Positions 1 through 7,656 of a stretch of DNA of 64,000 nucleotides are shown piece after piece. Source of the DNA: Hyphomicrobiales bacterium (lineage in GTDB: Bacteria > Pseudomonadota > Alphaproteobacteria > Rhizobiales > Rhizobiaceae). The notes beneath the pieces are model-generated. The model had not been told where the DNA came from and did no database searches. It was given only the letters and a program-made list of their open reading frames with translations. How positions within the stretch are numbered: position 1 is the stretch's first letter; the number at the start of each line of letters is the position of its first letter. A program made the translations under genes and the position numbers. The stretch covers positions 62,001 to 126,000 of the forward strand of contig UBXM01000006.1 of assembly GCA_900469445.1 (NCBI GenBank), read 5' to 3'.

Positions 1-1290
1 CGGGCCCATGACCACATCCAGCACCACCGTTTCGTCGGTGCGCGGCATGGCGAAAGCAGGTTCTTCCGATGAAACGAACGCGTTTGCCGGTGCGGGCAGA
101 ATGGCGACGACATCGCCGGCAACAAGCGCTGCCGGACCGATCTGCGCCAGCGTGTCGGTTGCGGCGCTGCCGAGAACCGGCGCGACATCGAAGCCGCCGC
201 GGAGAGCAAGATAAGAGCGCATACCGGCGACTGGTGCGCCAAGTGAAACCACATCGCCGTCATCAAGGGCGATTGCGCTGTGATGCGTGGCGGAAATTTT
301 TGTGCCGTTGGCGCCGGTAATGCTGATCGGTGTTGTGGCACCCGTCAGGGCCGTGACGCCTTGTCCGCGCATGCGAAAGCTGAGGCCGCCGAGGGCTATC
401 TCAAGTGCCGGAGTGTTGGCCGGATTGCCGACAAGACGGTTGGCGGCCTTGAAGCCTGCCCGGTCGGCGGCGCCGGAAACGCTGATGCCCTGGCTCGCCT
501 GTCCGGCGCGGCCGAGATCCTGAAAAACGACCGGCAGGCCGATGGCGATGATCTCGATGGCCGAAGCAGCATCTTCGAGACTGACCACCTTTGGCGTTTC
601 AGTGGCGGTGCTCGACGGCTTGATCTCGTATGCCGCATCTTTTGCCATGTCGCGGAATTTGATGCGGCTGCCCGGCTGCAGAAGCGATGCGGGCGTGCGG
701 TCGATATCGAACATGGCGAGCGGCGTCGTGCCGATCAACTGCCAGCCGCCCGGGCTGGTTTTCGGATAGATGCCGCTGAATTCGCCGGCAAGACCGACAG
801 CACCGGCCGGAACTTTCGTGCGTGGAGATTTGCGACGCGGCACGGTGAGGCGTGGATCGCCGCCCGAAAGATAGGCAAAACCGGGGGCAAAACCGGTGAA
901 GGCGGCGACATAATCGCTTTCGCCATGCAGGCGGATGACGCCTTCGATGCTGATGCCGAGAATGCCGGCAACTTCGGCCAGATCCTCGCCGTCATAACGA
1001 ACCGGAATTTCGACTAGCGCACCGGAGGCTGCCTTGCGTTCGCCACCGGCCAGAGCCGTAACGGCTGCGACCAGTGCGTCGTTGGAGATCGTGTAAGGAT
1101 CGAAAGAGACGAGCAGCGTGCGTGCCGCCGGAATGATTTCGGCAATACCCTCGACCGGATTGTTTTCCAGCGCTTCGAACAAAGCCAGCGCCTCGCCGAG
1201 ATCGGCAAGTTCCACGAGAATGCAGTCACTGCGCACCGGGAGGATGCGCATTGAGGTGTCTCGGGAGGAGGTGAGGGCGATGGGCTGCAT
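1..1290 (-). CDS. pxpBC: 5-oxoprolinase subunits B and C, fused; 3' end beyond window
   Basis: Together with PxpA this protein performs ATP-dependent opening of 5-oxoproline to glutamate in the cytoplasm. The frame is open over all 430 codons visible, and the end lies beyond base 1. Residues about 15-215 are a PxpB/KipI domain, with the segments GFAPGFAYL (133-141) and SPGGWQLIG (179-187). From about residue 245 a PxpC/KipA domain begins (FQDLGRAG, then GISVSGAADRAG and the GMRSYLALRGG segment). There is no stop between them, so B and C form one chain, whereas they are separate in E. coli. I chose the ATG at 1290, 6 bp after the pxpA stop, which implies translational coupling. An in-frame ATG at 1251 is an alternative. 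Confidence 0.9.
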   Translation of the reverse strand, partial: MQPIALTSSRDTSMRILPVRSDCILVELADLGEALALFEALENNPVEGIAEIIPAARTLLVSFDPYTISNDALVAAVTALAGGERKAASGALVEIPVRYDGEDLAEVAGILGISIEGVIRLHGESDYVAAFTGFAPGFAYLSGGDPRLTVPRRKSPRTKVPAGAVGLAGEFSGIYPKTSPGGWQLIGTTPLAMFDIDRTPASLLQPGSRIKFRDMAKDAAYEIKPSSTATETPKVVSLEDAASAIEIIAIGLPVVFQDLGRAGQASQGISVSGAADRAGFKAANRLVGNPANTPALEIALGGLSFRMRGQGVTALTGATTPISITGANGTKISATHHSAIALDDGDVVSLGAPVAGMRSYLALRGGFDVAPVLGSAATDTLAQIGPAALVAGDVVAILPAPANAFVSSEEPAFAMPRTDETVVLDVVMGP

Positions 1291-1296
1291 GATGGT

Positions 1297-2064
1297 TCAG
1301 GCAGCCGCGGTAAAGGATCGGATGGTCAGGCCCGATTGTTCGAATTTTTCTCGCAGGCGCTTGGCCATGGCAACGGCGCCTTCGCTGTCGCCATGCACAC
1401 AGATCGATTGAGCGTCGACCTTTGTCAACGTGCCGTCGATCGCCTCGATCACGCCTTCCTTCACCATGCGCACCATGCGTTCGGCAATCAGGTCGGGATC
1501 GTGCAGAACGGAACCTTTTTCACGACGCGATACGAGATTGCCTTCCGGCGTATAGGCACGGTCGGCAAAGGCTTCTGCCACGACGGTGAGGCCTGCGGCA
1601 CGGGCCTGTTCGACAAGCTGCGAGCCGGCAAGCGCCATCAGCACCAGCGACGGATCGACGGCCAGAATGGCATCGATGACATCCTTAGCCTGGCGGGCGT
1701 CAATGGCGATCGTGTTGTAGAGCGCGCCATGCGGCTTGACGTAGGTGACGCGGGTGCCAGCGGCCTTGGCGAGACCCTGCAGGGCGCCGATCTGGTAGAT
1801 CACGTCGCCGATCAGTTCTTCGCGGGTCGGGTCCATGTTGCGGCGGCCGAAACCGGCAAGGTCGCGATAACCGACATGTGCGCCGATTGAGACGCCGCGC
1901 TCGGCTGCTGCCTTCACTGTCTTGAGAATGCCGGCCGGATCACCTGCATGAAAACCGCAGGCGACATTGGCGCTGCTGACGATATCGAGCATGGCGGAAT
2001 CATCGCCCATCTTCCACGCACCAAAACTTTCGCCCAGGTCGCTGTTGATGTCGATGTTCATCAT
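1297..2064 (-). CDS. pxpA: 5-oxoprolinase subunit A (LamB/YcsF family)
   Basis: This 255-residue protein has the full length of the LamB/YcsF family. It forms the 5-oxoprolinase with PxpB and PxpC, converting 5-oxoproline plus ATP to glutamate. Family signatures are visible: [10 protein letters not shown] at the N terminus, CGFHAGDP near residue 40, [15 protein letters not shown] near 60, KPHGALYN near 110 and an EAFADRAY segment near 165. It is the first gene of the operon and is followed after 6 bp by the fused pxpBC gene. The upstream intergenic region carries helically phased repeats and separates it from the divergent GntR gene, which is the likely regulator. Confidence 0.95.
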   Translation of the reverse strand: MMNIDINSDLGESFGAWKMGDDSAMLDIVSSANVACGFHAGDPAGILKTVKAAAERGVSIGAHVGYRDLAGFGRRNMDPTREELIGDVIYQIGALQGLAKAAGTRVTYVKPHGALYNTIAIDARQAKDVIDAILAVDPSLVLMALAGSQLVEQARAAGLTVVAEAFADRAYTPEGNLVSRREKGSVLHDPDLIAERMVRMVKEGVIEAIDGTLTKVDAQSICVHGDSEGAVAMAKRLREKFEQSGLTIRSFTAAA

Positions 2065-2089
2065 GAACGCTCTTCCCTCGCCTTATTCT

Positions 2090-2137
2090 GAACAAAAGCT
2101 AACAAAGGAGAACAATGCTGTCTATAGTGTTGAACAA
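2090..2137. promoter_or_regulatory. phased (G/T)AACAA repeats upstream of pxpA
   Basis: Four hexamers, GAACAA at 2090, TAACAA at 2100, GAACAA at 2110 and GAACAA at 2132, lie on one strand with spacings of 10, 10 and 22 bp, close to whole helical turns. They sit between pxpA and the divergent GntR gene. A protein-binding or bent-DNA control site is an inference from position and phasing. It is not a classical FadR palindrome. Confidence 0.4.
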
Positions 2138-2305
2138 TTTTTACATATTGCCCTACAAACACTCAATTGCTTACTATCTTTGCAGGTGCTGGGTTCTGCA
2201 CGATTAAGTTCGCGTTTTACCATTGTTTGCGCTTCATTTCGCTTGTGGCGGGCAAGGAAGCACATTACCGGGGAACGAACCTCGTCCGAAACAAGGGGGT
2301 AAGGC

Positions 2306-3037
2306 TTGGCTGCACGTAAACCGCAAGGTGATGAAACGGGATACTCAAACCTTGTCGGCGGCAGCACGGCCGGATCGCGAGCGGCAGAGACCGTGCAGAC
2401 GCTGGCCGAAACCGTTGCCGGGCGCATTCGTGAAAAGGTCATCTCGGGAACGCTCACGCCGGGAAGCCATCTTTCGGAGATGGCGCTTTGTGAAGAGTTA
2501 CAGGTTTCGCGCAACACATTGCGGGAGGTTTTCCGCATCCTGACCCAGGAAGGATTGCTGCGTTACGAAGCCAATCGCGGCGTCTTCGTTGCCACGCCGA
2601 GCATGTCGACGATCATCGATATCTATCGCGTGCGGCGCTTCATCGAATGCCCAGCGCTCGCCCAGGCGCATCCGCGCCATCCGGGCACGCAAAATATGCG
2701 TGCGGCGGTCGACGATGCGCGCCGTTGCCGCGAAGTGAAGGACTGGCTCGGAGTCGGCAGCGCCGACATTGCCTTCCACTCGGCCATCGTCGAGCTTGCA
2801 GACAGCCCGCGGCTATCGAGTTTTTATGCCCATATCTCGCTGGAGTTGCGCCTCGTCTTCGGGCTTCTTCAGGATCCCGAGTTTCTCCACGGCCCCTTCA
2901 TCGACCAGAACGTCGACATACTTCTCGAACTCGAAGCCGGGCGCGCGACGGCGGCTGCGGAAAAGCTGGAAGCCTATCTGCTGCGCGCCGAGCGTTTCAT
3001 CCTGGGCGCTTATGCTCGCGTGGCGCCGTCGGCTTAA
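2306..3037 (+). CDS. GntR/FadR-family transcriptional regulator
   Basis: This 243-residue cytoplasmic regulator has a winged helix at about residues 30-95 (LCEELQVSRNTLREVFRIL recognition region, then the wing RGVFVA). A FadR-type FCD effector domain follows. The start is a TTG at 2306 preceded by a GGGGTAAGG ribosome-binding sequence. In the FCD domain Asp154 and His158 are in place, but by my hand alignment the next two metal-binding histidines appear as Asn202 and Tyr224, so it may bind its ligand without metal. It is divergent from pxpA-pxpBC and probably regulates that operon in response to 5-oxoproline or a related acid; this is inferred from position only. Confidence 0.88.
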   Translation: MAARKPQGDETGYSNLVGGSTAGSRAAETVQTLAETVAGRIREKVISGTLTPGSHLSEMALCEELQVSRNTLREVFRILTQEGLLRYEANRGVFVATPSMSTIIDIYRVRRFIECPALAQAHPRHPGTQNMRAAVDDARRCREVKDWLGVGSADIAFHSAIVELADSPRLSSFYAHISLELRLVFGLLQDPEFLHGPFIDQNVDILLELEAGRATAAAEKLEAYLLRAERFILGAYARVAPSA

Positions 3038-3158
3038 GATCGACCCCGGCGATTTGCCTCCCGGTTCCATGACGTCGTCCGACATCGATATGGATGCGGT
3101 TCATGTGACCGGAAAACACTTGCTGGTCGTTTATGCAGATGTGCCAGCGATGCCGCCT

Positions 3159-3187
3159 ATCCGGGCAGAAATTGTGCCTGCCCGGAT
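3159..3187. terminator. inverted repeat between convergent genes
   Basis: Arms ATCCGGGCA (3159-3167) and TGCCCGGAT (3179-3187) pair perfectly around an 11-base loop. The element lies between the convergent GntR and ABC ATPase genes, so a bidirectional terminator is plausible. There is no clear T-tract on either side. The rest of the 3038-3225 gap shows nothing else I can support. Confidence 0.4.
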
Positions 3188-3225
3188 GTGTTGCCATGAC
3201 ATAGGTGCCCCGTCAGCTCTGGCTT

Positions 3226-4383
3226 TCAGCTCAATGCGCCGAGGGTGAGGTTAAGTCCCGTATCCGTGTCGAAGATATGGGCCTTGTCCATGACGAAGCC
3301 GAGCTGAATTGTCTGGCCGCGCTCAGCCGCATCGATCTCGCCGGCAAAATCCGTCGGGATACGGGCGGCGAAATCGTGGCCGCCGAGTTCGAAATAGGTA
3401 TAGACCTCATTGCCCATATGCTCGCGCAGACGGAAGGCGCAATTGGCGACAGCGGCGCGCTCCTGCGATCCTGCGGCGACGATGCTTCGGGGCGTGCCGA
3501 TATGTTCCGGACGAATGCCGAATTGCACCTTGTCGCCGATCCGGTTGCGCAGGATTTCTGCGAATGCTGTGGGAAGCGGCAGCATCGTGTCGCCGATCTC
3601 GACGCCCAGTCCGCCATCGCGCGCCACTACGGTTGCCGGGCGGATATTCATTTCCGGTGAACCGATGAACCCGGCGACGAAAGCATTGACCGGACGGTCA
3701 TAAAGCGTTGTCGGCGTGTCCACCTGCTGGATGGTGCCATCCTTCAGGACGCAGATGCGCTCGCCCATGGTCATGGCCTCGACCTGATCGTGGGTGACGT
3801 AAATGGCGGTCGATGGCTGGCCGCGTTCGCGCAGCTCGCGATGCAGTTCCGTCAGGCGCACCCGCATAGAGGCGCGCAATTTGGCATCCAGGTTGGAGAG
3901 CGGTTCATCGAAGAGGAACACTTCCGGCCGCTTGACGATGCAGCGACCGACCGCCACGCGCTGTGCCTGGCCGCCGGAAAGCTGGCGCGGCAGGCGGTCG
4001 AGCAGGTGCTCCATTTCCAGCATCTTTGCGGCCTGGGTGACACGCTCGTGGATTTCATTCTTCGGCAGGCCCGCGAGTTTCAGGCCGAAGGCCATGTTGT
4101 CATAGACCTTCATATGCGGATAAAGCGCATAGTTCTGGAACACCATCGCAATCCCACGCTCCTTGGCGCGCAGGTTGTTGACGATGGTATTGCCGATCTT
4201 CAATTCCCCGCCGGAAATCGATTCCAGCCCGGCAATCATGCGCAGGATGGTGCTTTTCGAGCAGCCCGACGGGCCGACGAAGACCATGAATTCGCCATCG
4301 CGCACTTCAAGGTCGACACCATGCACCGCTTCGAAACCGTTGGGATATGTCTTGACGATCTTTTCGAGATTTACGCTAGCCAT
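3226..4383 (-). CDS. sugar ABC transporter ATPase (MsmX/UgpC type), variant Walker A
   Basis: This 385-residue protein is an ABC ATPase with the C-terminal TOBE/OB region of the MalK/UgpC/MsmX group. It would energise the two permeases encoded just upstream. The Q-loop is [10 protein letters not shown] (81-90), Walker B is VFLFDE (155-160), and THD marks the H-loop. Two signature positions are unusual. Walker A reads GPSGCSKST, with Ser42 where nearly all ATPases have glycine before the lysine. The C-loop reads LSGGQAQR, with Ala140 where the family usually has Arg. The paralog at the right end of the window has canonical versions of both. It is the last gene of the operon. Confidence 0.93.
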   Translation of the reverse strand: MASVNLEKIVKTYPNGFEAVHGVDLEVRDGEFMVFVGPSGCSKSTILRMIAGLESISGGELKIGNTIVNNLRAKERGIAMVFQNYALYPHMKVYDNMAFGLKLAGLPKNEIHERVTQAAKMLEMEHLLDRLPRQLSGGQAQRVAVGRCIVKRPEVFLFDEPLSNLDAKLRASMRVRLTELHRELRERGQPSTAIYVTHDQVEAMTMGERICVLKDGTIQQVDTPTTLYDRPVNAFVAGFIGSPEMNIRPATVVARDGGLGVEIGDTMLPLPTAFAEILRNRIGDKVQFGIRPEHIGTPRSIVAAGSQERAAVANCAFRLREHMGNEVYTYFELGGHDFAARIPTDFAGEIDAAERGQTIQLGFVMDKAHIFDTDTGLNLTLGALS

Positions 4384-4399
4384 GATTGGCTTCCTTTCC

Positions 4400-5323
4400 T
4401 CAACCCTTGATGCCGCTCGAGGTCGCGCCCTCGATGAAATAGCGCTGCGCCAGGAAGAACACGGTCAGTGACGGCAGCAGGGCTACGATGGAAATTGCGA
4501 TGATATTGGCCCACGCGACCTCGCCGGTGACGTCCATGCTCATCTTCAGAGCAAGCGACACCGGGTATTTCTCGACGGTGGAGATGTAGATCAATGGTCC
4601 GATGAAGTCGTTCATCGTCCAGATGAACTGGAAGAGCGCGACGGAGATCAGTGCCGGTTTCAAAAGCGGCACGACGATGTGCCACAAAAGCTGCAACGCG
4701 TTGCAGCCGTCGATGATTGCCGCCTCTTCCATGTCACGCGGTGTTCCGCGCAAAAACTGGACGACGAGGAAGGTGAAGAAGGTGTCGACGGCAAAGGCTG
4801 AAGGCAGGATCAACGGCCAGTAGGTATCGATCATCCCCAGCTCCTTGAACATCAGATATTGCGGCACGCGCAACACGATCGGCGGCAGGAGCATCGTGCC
4901 GATCATGATGGAAAACAGGAACTTGCGGCCGGGATATTCGAACCTTGCGAAGGAATAAGCAACCAGGGTGCAAGAGATCAGCGTGACGATGACCCGGGGA
5001 ACGACGATCAGGAACGAGTTGAGGAAATAGGTGGCGAAAGTGAACTCGGTGCGCGTCATCCAGCCGTTGTAATAGGCGCTGAAATCGAGCAGTTGCGTAA
5101 GATCTTTGGGCAGAAACCAGATCGTGGTGAAGATTTCCTGGTTCGACTTGAACGAAGCGCCCAACAGCCAGAACAAGGGATAGAGCATCAGCAGGCCGAC
5201 GCTTCCCAAAATAAGGTAGCGCAAGGCGAGTGAAATCCGTTCCCTGCGTTGCGTGCGCAGCACTTCCGCATTGGATGGAATGCGCGTTTTCGGCAGCGCG
5301 CTTGCGACCGTGTCACTGCTCAT
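4400..5323 (-). CDS. sugar ABC transporter permease, MalG type
   Basis: This 307-residue inner-membrane protein has six predicted membrane segments. It carries the EAA loop characteristic of ABC importers (EEAAIIDGCNALQLLWHIVVP near residue 205), which docks on the ATPase. It ends with the MalG-like motif around RYFIEGATSSGIKG. Its start overlaps the stop of the MalF-type partner by ATGA and the ATPase follows after 16 bp, so the three are translated together. The substrate is probably an oligosaccharide or uronide, judged from the GH88 and DUF2264 genes at the head of the operon. Confidence 0.92.
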   Translation of the reverse strand: MSSDTVASALPKTRIPSNAEVLRTQRRERISLALRYLILGSVGLLMLYPLFWLLGASFKSNQEIFTTIWFLPKDLTQLLDFSAYYNGWMTRTEFTFATYFLNSFLIVVPRVIVTLISCTLVAYSFARFEYPGRKFLFSIMIGTMLLPPIVLRVPQYLMFKELGMIDTYWPLILPSAFAVDTFFTFLVVQFLRGTPRDMEEAAIIDGCNALQLLWHIVVPLLKPALISVALFQFIWTMNDFIGPLIYISTVEKYPVSLALKMSMDVTGEVAWANIIAISIVALLPSLTVFFLAQRYFIEGATSSGIKG

Positions 5324-6216
5324 CGCGCTCTCTCCTTTTCACCCGAATAGAAGACCCAGTATTTGGAGGACCAGAACAGGCCGCCTGCGATCGAAACGAT
5401 CAGGAAGAACAGGACCCAGGACAGCGCGCTGGCATAGCCCATGTTGAAATATTTGAATGCTTCTTCGTAAATGTAGATGGCCATGAAATAGGTCGAATAG
5501 AGCGGTCCGCCTTCGGTGATCATGTAAGGAGCGTTGAACTCCTGGAAGCAGTGGACGATCTGCATGATCATGTTGAAGAAGATGACCGGCGTGATGATCG
5601 GCAGGGTGACGTTTCGGAATTGCTGCCAGAACGACGCACCGTCGATTTCCGCCGCTTCGTAAAGCGATTTCGGCACGCCCTGCAGCGCGGCAAGGAAGAT
5701 GACCATGGCCGCACCGAACTGCCATGTGTTGAGTGCCACGATGGTCCAGACGGCATAACGTTCACTGGCCAGCCACGGGATCGGATCGATGCCGACCGTA
5801 TCGAGGATGATGTTGACCAGTCCCTTTTGCTGGAAAAGGAATTTCCACATGACGGAAATGGCGATCGAACCGCCGAGGATGGTCGGCAGGTAATAGGCAG
5901 CGCGGAAGAAGTTGATGCCACGCAGCTTGAAATTGAGCACCTGCGCGATGAAAAGCGCGACCGCCAGCCGGGCCGGTACGACGATGAGGGCGAAGGACAC
6001 CGTGACCGTCATCGACTTCCAGAACAGGTCATCGTCGAAAACCATTTTCTCGTAGTTTTCGAGCCCGATATAGGTCGGCGATCCGATCAACGGATAATCG
6101 GTGAAACTCAACGCGAACGACGCCGCGAAAGGAAATAGATTGAAGGCCAGGATGCCCAGAATAAAGGGCAGCACAAAGAGATAGCCAAGGCGTTTGCTTT
6201 CATACATCCGCATCAC
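5320..6216 (-). CDS. sugar ABC transporter permease, MalF type
   Basis: This 298-residue permease has about six membrane helices. An N-terminal helix (YLFVLPFILGILAFNLFPF) and an EAA-type loop (LYEAAEIDGASFWQQFRNVTLP, around residue 200) identify it as the MalF/UgpA-type partner of the following MalG-type permease, with which it overlaps by 4 bp. It lies downstream of the binding-protein gene, separated by a stable hairpin. Together they form a heterodimeric carbohydrate importer of the CUT1 class. Confidence 0.92.
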   Translation of the reverse strand: MMRMYESKRLGYLFVLPFILGILAFNLFPFAASFALSFTDYPLIGSPTYIGLENYEKMVFDDDLFWKSMTVTVSFALIVVPARLAVALFIAQVLNFKLRGINFFRAAYYLPTILGGSIAISVMWKFLFQQKGLVNIILDTVGIDPIPWLASERYAVWTIVALNTWQFGAAMVIFLAALQGVPKSLYEAAEIDGASFWQQFRNVTLPIITPVIFFNMIMQIVHCFQEFNAPYMITEGGPLYSTYFMAIYIYEEAFKYFNMGYASALSWVLFFLIVSIAGGLFWSSKYWVFYSGEKERAR

Positions 6217-6294
6217 CTGAAAAATGTTCGGCCGCTGGCCGTTTGAAGGGCGAGTGCTCCGACCAATTTCGGCGCACTCTTCCGGGAAATCAGA

Positions 6295-6322
6295 CGGTTC
6301 CGGCCATTGCGGGCCGGAACCG
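6295..6322 (-). terminator. intercistronic hairpin after binding-protein gene
   Basis: CGGTTCCGGCC and GGCCGGAACCG form a perfect 11-bp stem with a 6-base loop, just downstream of the binding-protein stop and before the permease genes. There is no T-tract, so it is more likely an mRNA-stabilising or attenuating hairpin that keeps binding-protein transcript above permease transcript than a full terminator. Confidence 0.5.
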
Positions 6323-6330
6323 CTGCCGCG

Positions 6331-7626
6331 TCAAAGGCGGGACAATACCCGGTTGGCTTCCTTGATCAGCTTCGGTGCAGCCTCCTCCGGCGTGGTTTTG
6401 CCGAAGGAAATCTCCTCGAAGGTGCTGAACAGAAGCTTGTAGATCAGCGGGTGTTCGAAATAGAGCGAGAAGCGCGGCACCAGCCCCTTCTCGTCAAGCT
6501 CCATGATCTGTTTGGTGCCGATTTCCTGGATCGGCGGGATCAGCTTTTCGTTGGTCAGAATATCCCATTGCGTCTTCGAGGCGGGAAGGCCCCGCGTCGC
6601 GCCGACGATACGGGCGGCTTCCGGATCGGTGGTCAGGAAGTTGATGAACTTCGCAGCCGCTTCCGATTGCTTGCTGTGCTTGCTGATCGAATAGATAAGC
6701 CCGGTGCGGCTCATCGTGCCCGCGGTCTTGGCCTCCGGCAGCATGATGTAGGGGCCGACTTCCAACTGATCGAGACCGCCCGAAAGCGTGTCGGCGCGGG
6801 TGGTTATCGTGGAGTCCTGAGAATAGACGCCGCCCCATTTGCCTTCCACCCAGTCGGGCATCTGAATGGTCGGCTTGTTGGCGCCACCCATGGCGGTGCG
6901 CGTTTCGATGCTGACCAAGGCGTGTTCAGTTTCGAGTTTCTTGAAGAAGCGCAGCCAGTCGGCGACTTGCTCCTCAGTCATGGAAACCTTGGGCTCGTTG
7001 GGATCGATGAAGTTGACATTGTATTTCTGCATCGCCCACGAAAGCGAAATGAGGATGCTGCCCTGCGTGGTCGGGTCGAGCGGGTAATAGTCGTCGCCGA
7101 GGCGTTCGCGCATCAGTTTGGCGGCTTCGAACAACTCGTCCCAGGTTTTAGGGTAGGCAATTTGCGCCTTCTGCCACGGCTCCTTGTTGTAGAGGAACAG
7201 GAAGCCGGTCGAGCCGATCGGCACGCCCTGAACTTTGCCATCAACCGTCACCTGCTCGAGCGTGGTCTTGGGGAATTCCTCAAGATCGATCAGGCTGGAG
7301 AACTGGTTGATATCCGCAAAGCCGTCACCCTTCTTCGAGAACATCGGCAGCCAGGCCAGCAGAACCTGCATGACATCAGGTTCGGTTCCTCCGGCAAACT
7401 GGGTGCTCAGGCGCGCCTGATAACCGTCATAACCCGCATATTCGGCCTTGACGGTAATACCCGGGTTCTTTTCCTCGAAAAGCTTGATGACCTTGAGCGT
7501 GCTTGCGGCACGTGCTTCGTTGCCCCACCAGGCAAAACGGATTGACGCATCCTCCGCGAAAACCGTTGTTGTCAGTGAAACCAGCGCCGTGAATGTCAGC
7601 GCCGCCAATGTCTTTCGTTTGAACAT
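6331..7626 (-). CDS. extracellular sugar-binding protein (SBP family 1)
   Basis: This 431-residue protein has a cleavable signal peptide (MFKRKTLAALTFTALVSLTTTVFA, then EDASIRFAWWGNEARA). It is a periplasmic family 1 solute-binding protein of the CUT1 sugar-uptake class. Internal features typical of the family include FEEKNPGITVKAEYAGYDGY, GTEPDVMQV, and a domain with AAAKFINFLTTDPEAARI. It lies 30 bp downstream of the DUF2264 gene and upstream of its permeases. The operon context (GH88 and DUF2264) suggests an unsaturated or acidic oligosaccharide as ligand; this is inference. Confidence 0.92.
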   Translation of the reverse strand: MFKRKTLAALTFTALVSLTTTVFAEDASIRFAWWGNEARAASTLKVIKLFEEKNPGITVKAEYAGYDGYQARLSTQFAGGTEPDVMQVLLAWLPMFSKKGDGFADINQFSSLIDLEEFPKTTLEQVTVDGKVQGVPIGSTGFLFLYNKEPWQKAQIAYPKTWDELFEAAKLMRERLGDDYYPLDPTTQGSILISLSWAMQKYNVNFIDPNEPKVSMTEEQVADWLRFFKKLETEHALVSIETRTAMGGANKPTIQMPDWVEGKWGGVYSQDSTITTRADTLSGGLDQLEVGPYIMLPEAKTAGTMSRTGLIYSISKHSKQSEAAAKFINFLTTDPEAARIVGATRGLPASKTQWDILTNEKLIPPIQEIGTKQIMELDEKGLVPRFSLYFEHPLIYKLLFSTFEEISFGKTTPEEAAPKLIKEANRVLSRL

Positions 7627-7656
7627 AGTCTCCTCCTTATTCTTCTCTTCAGCCTG

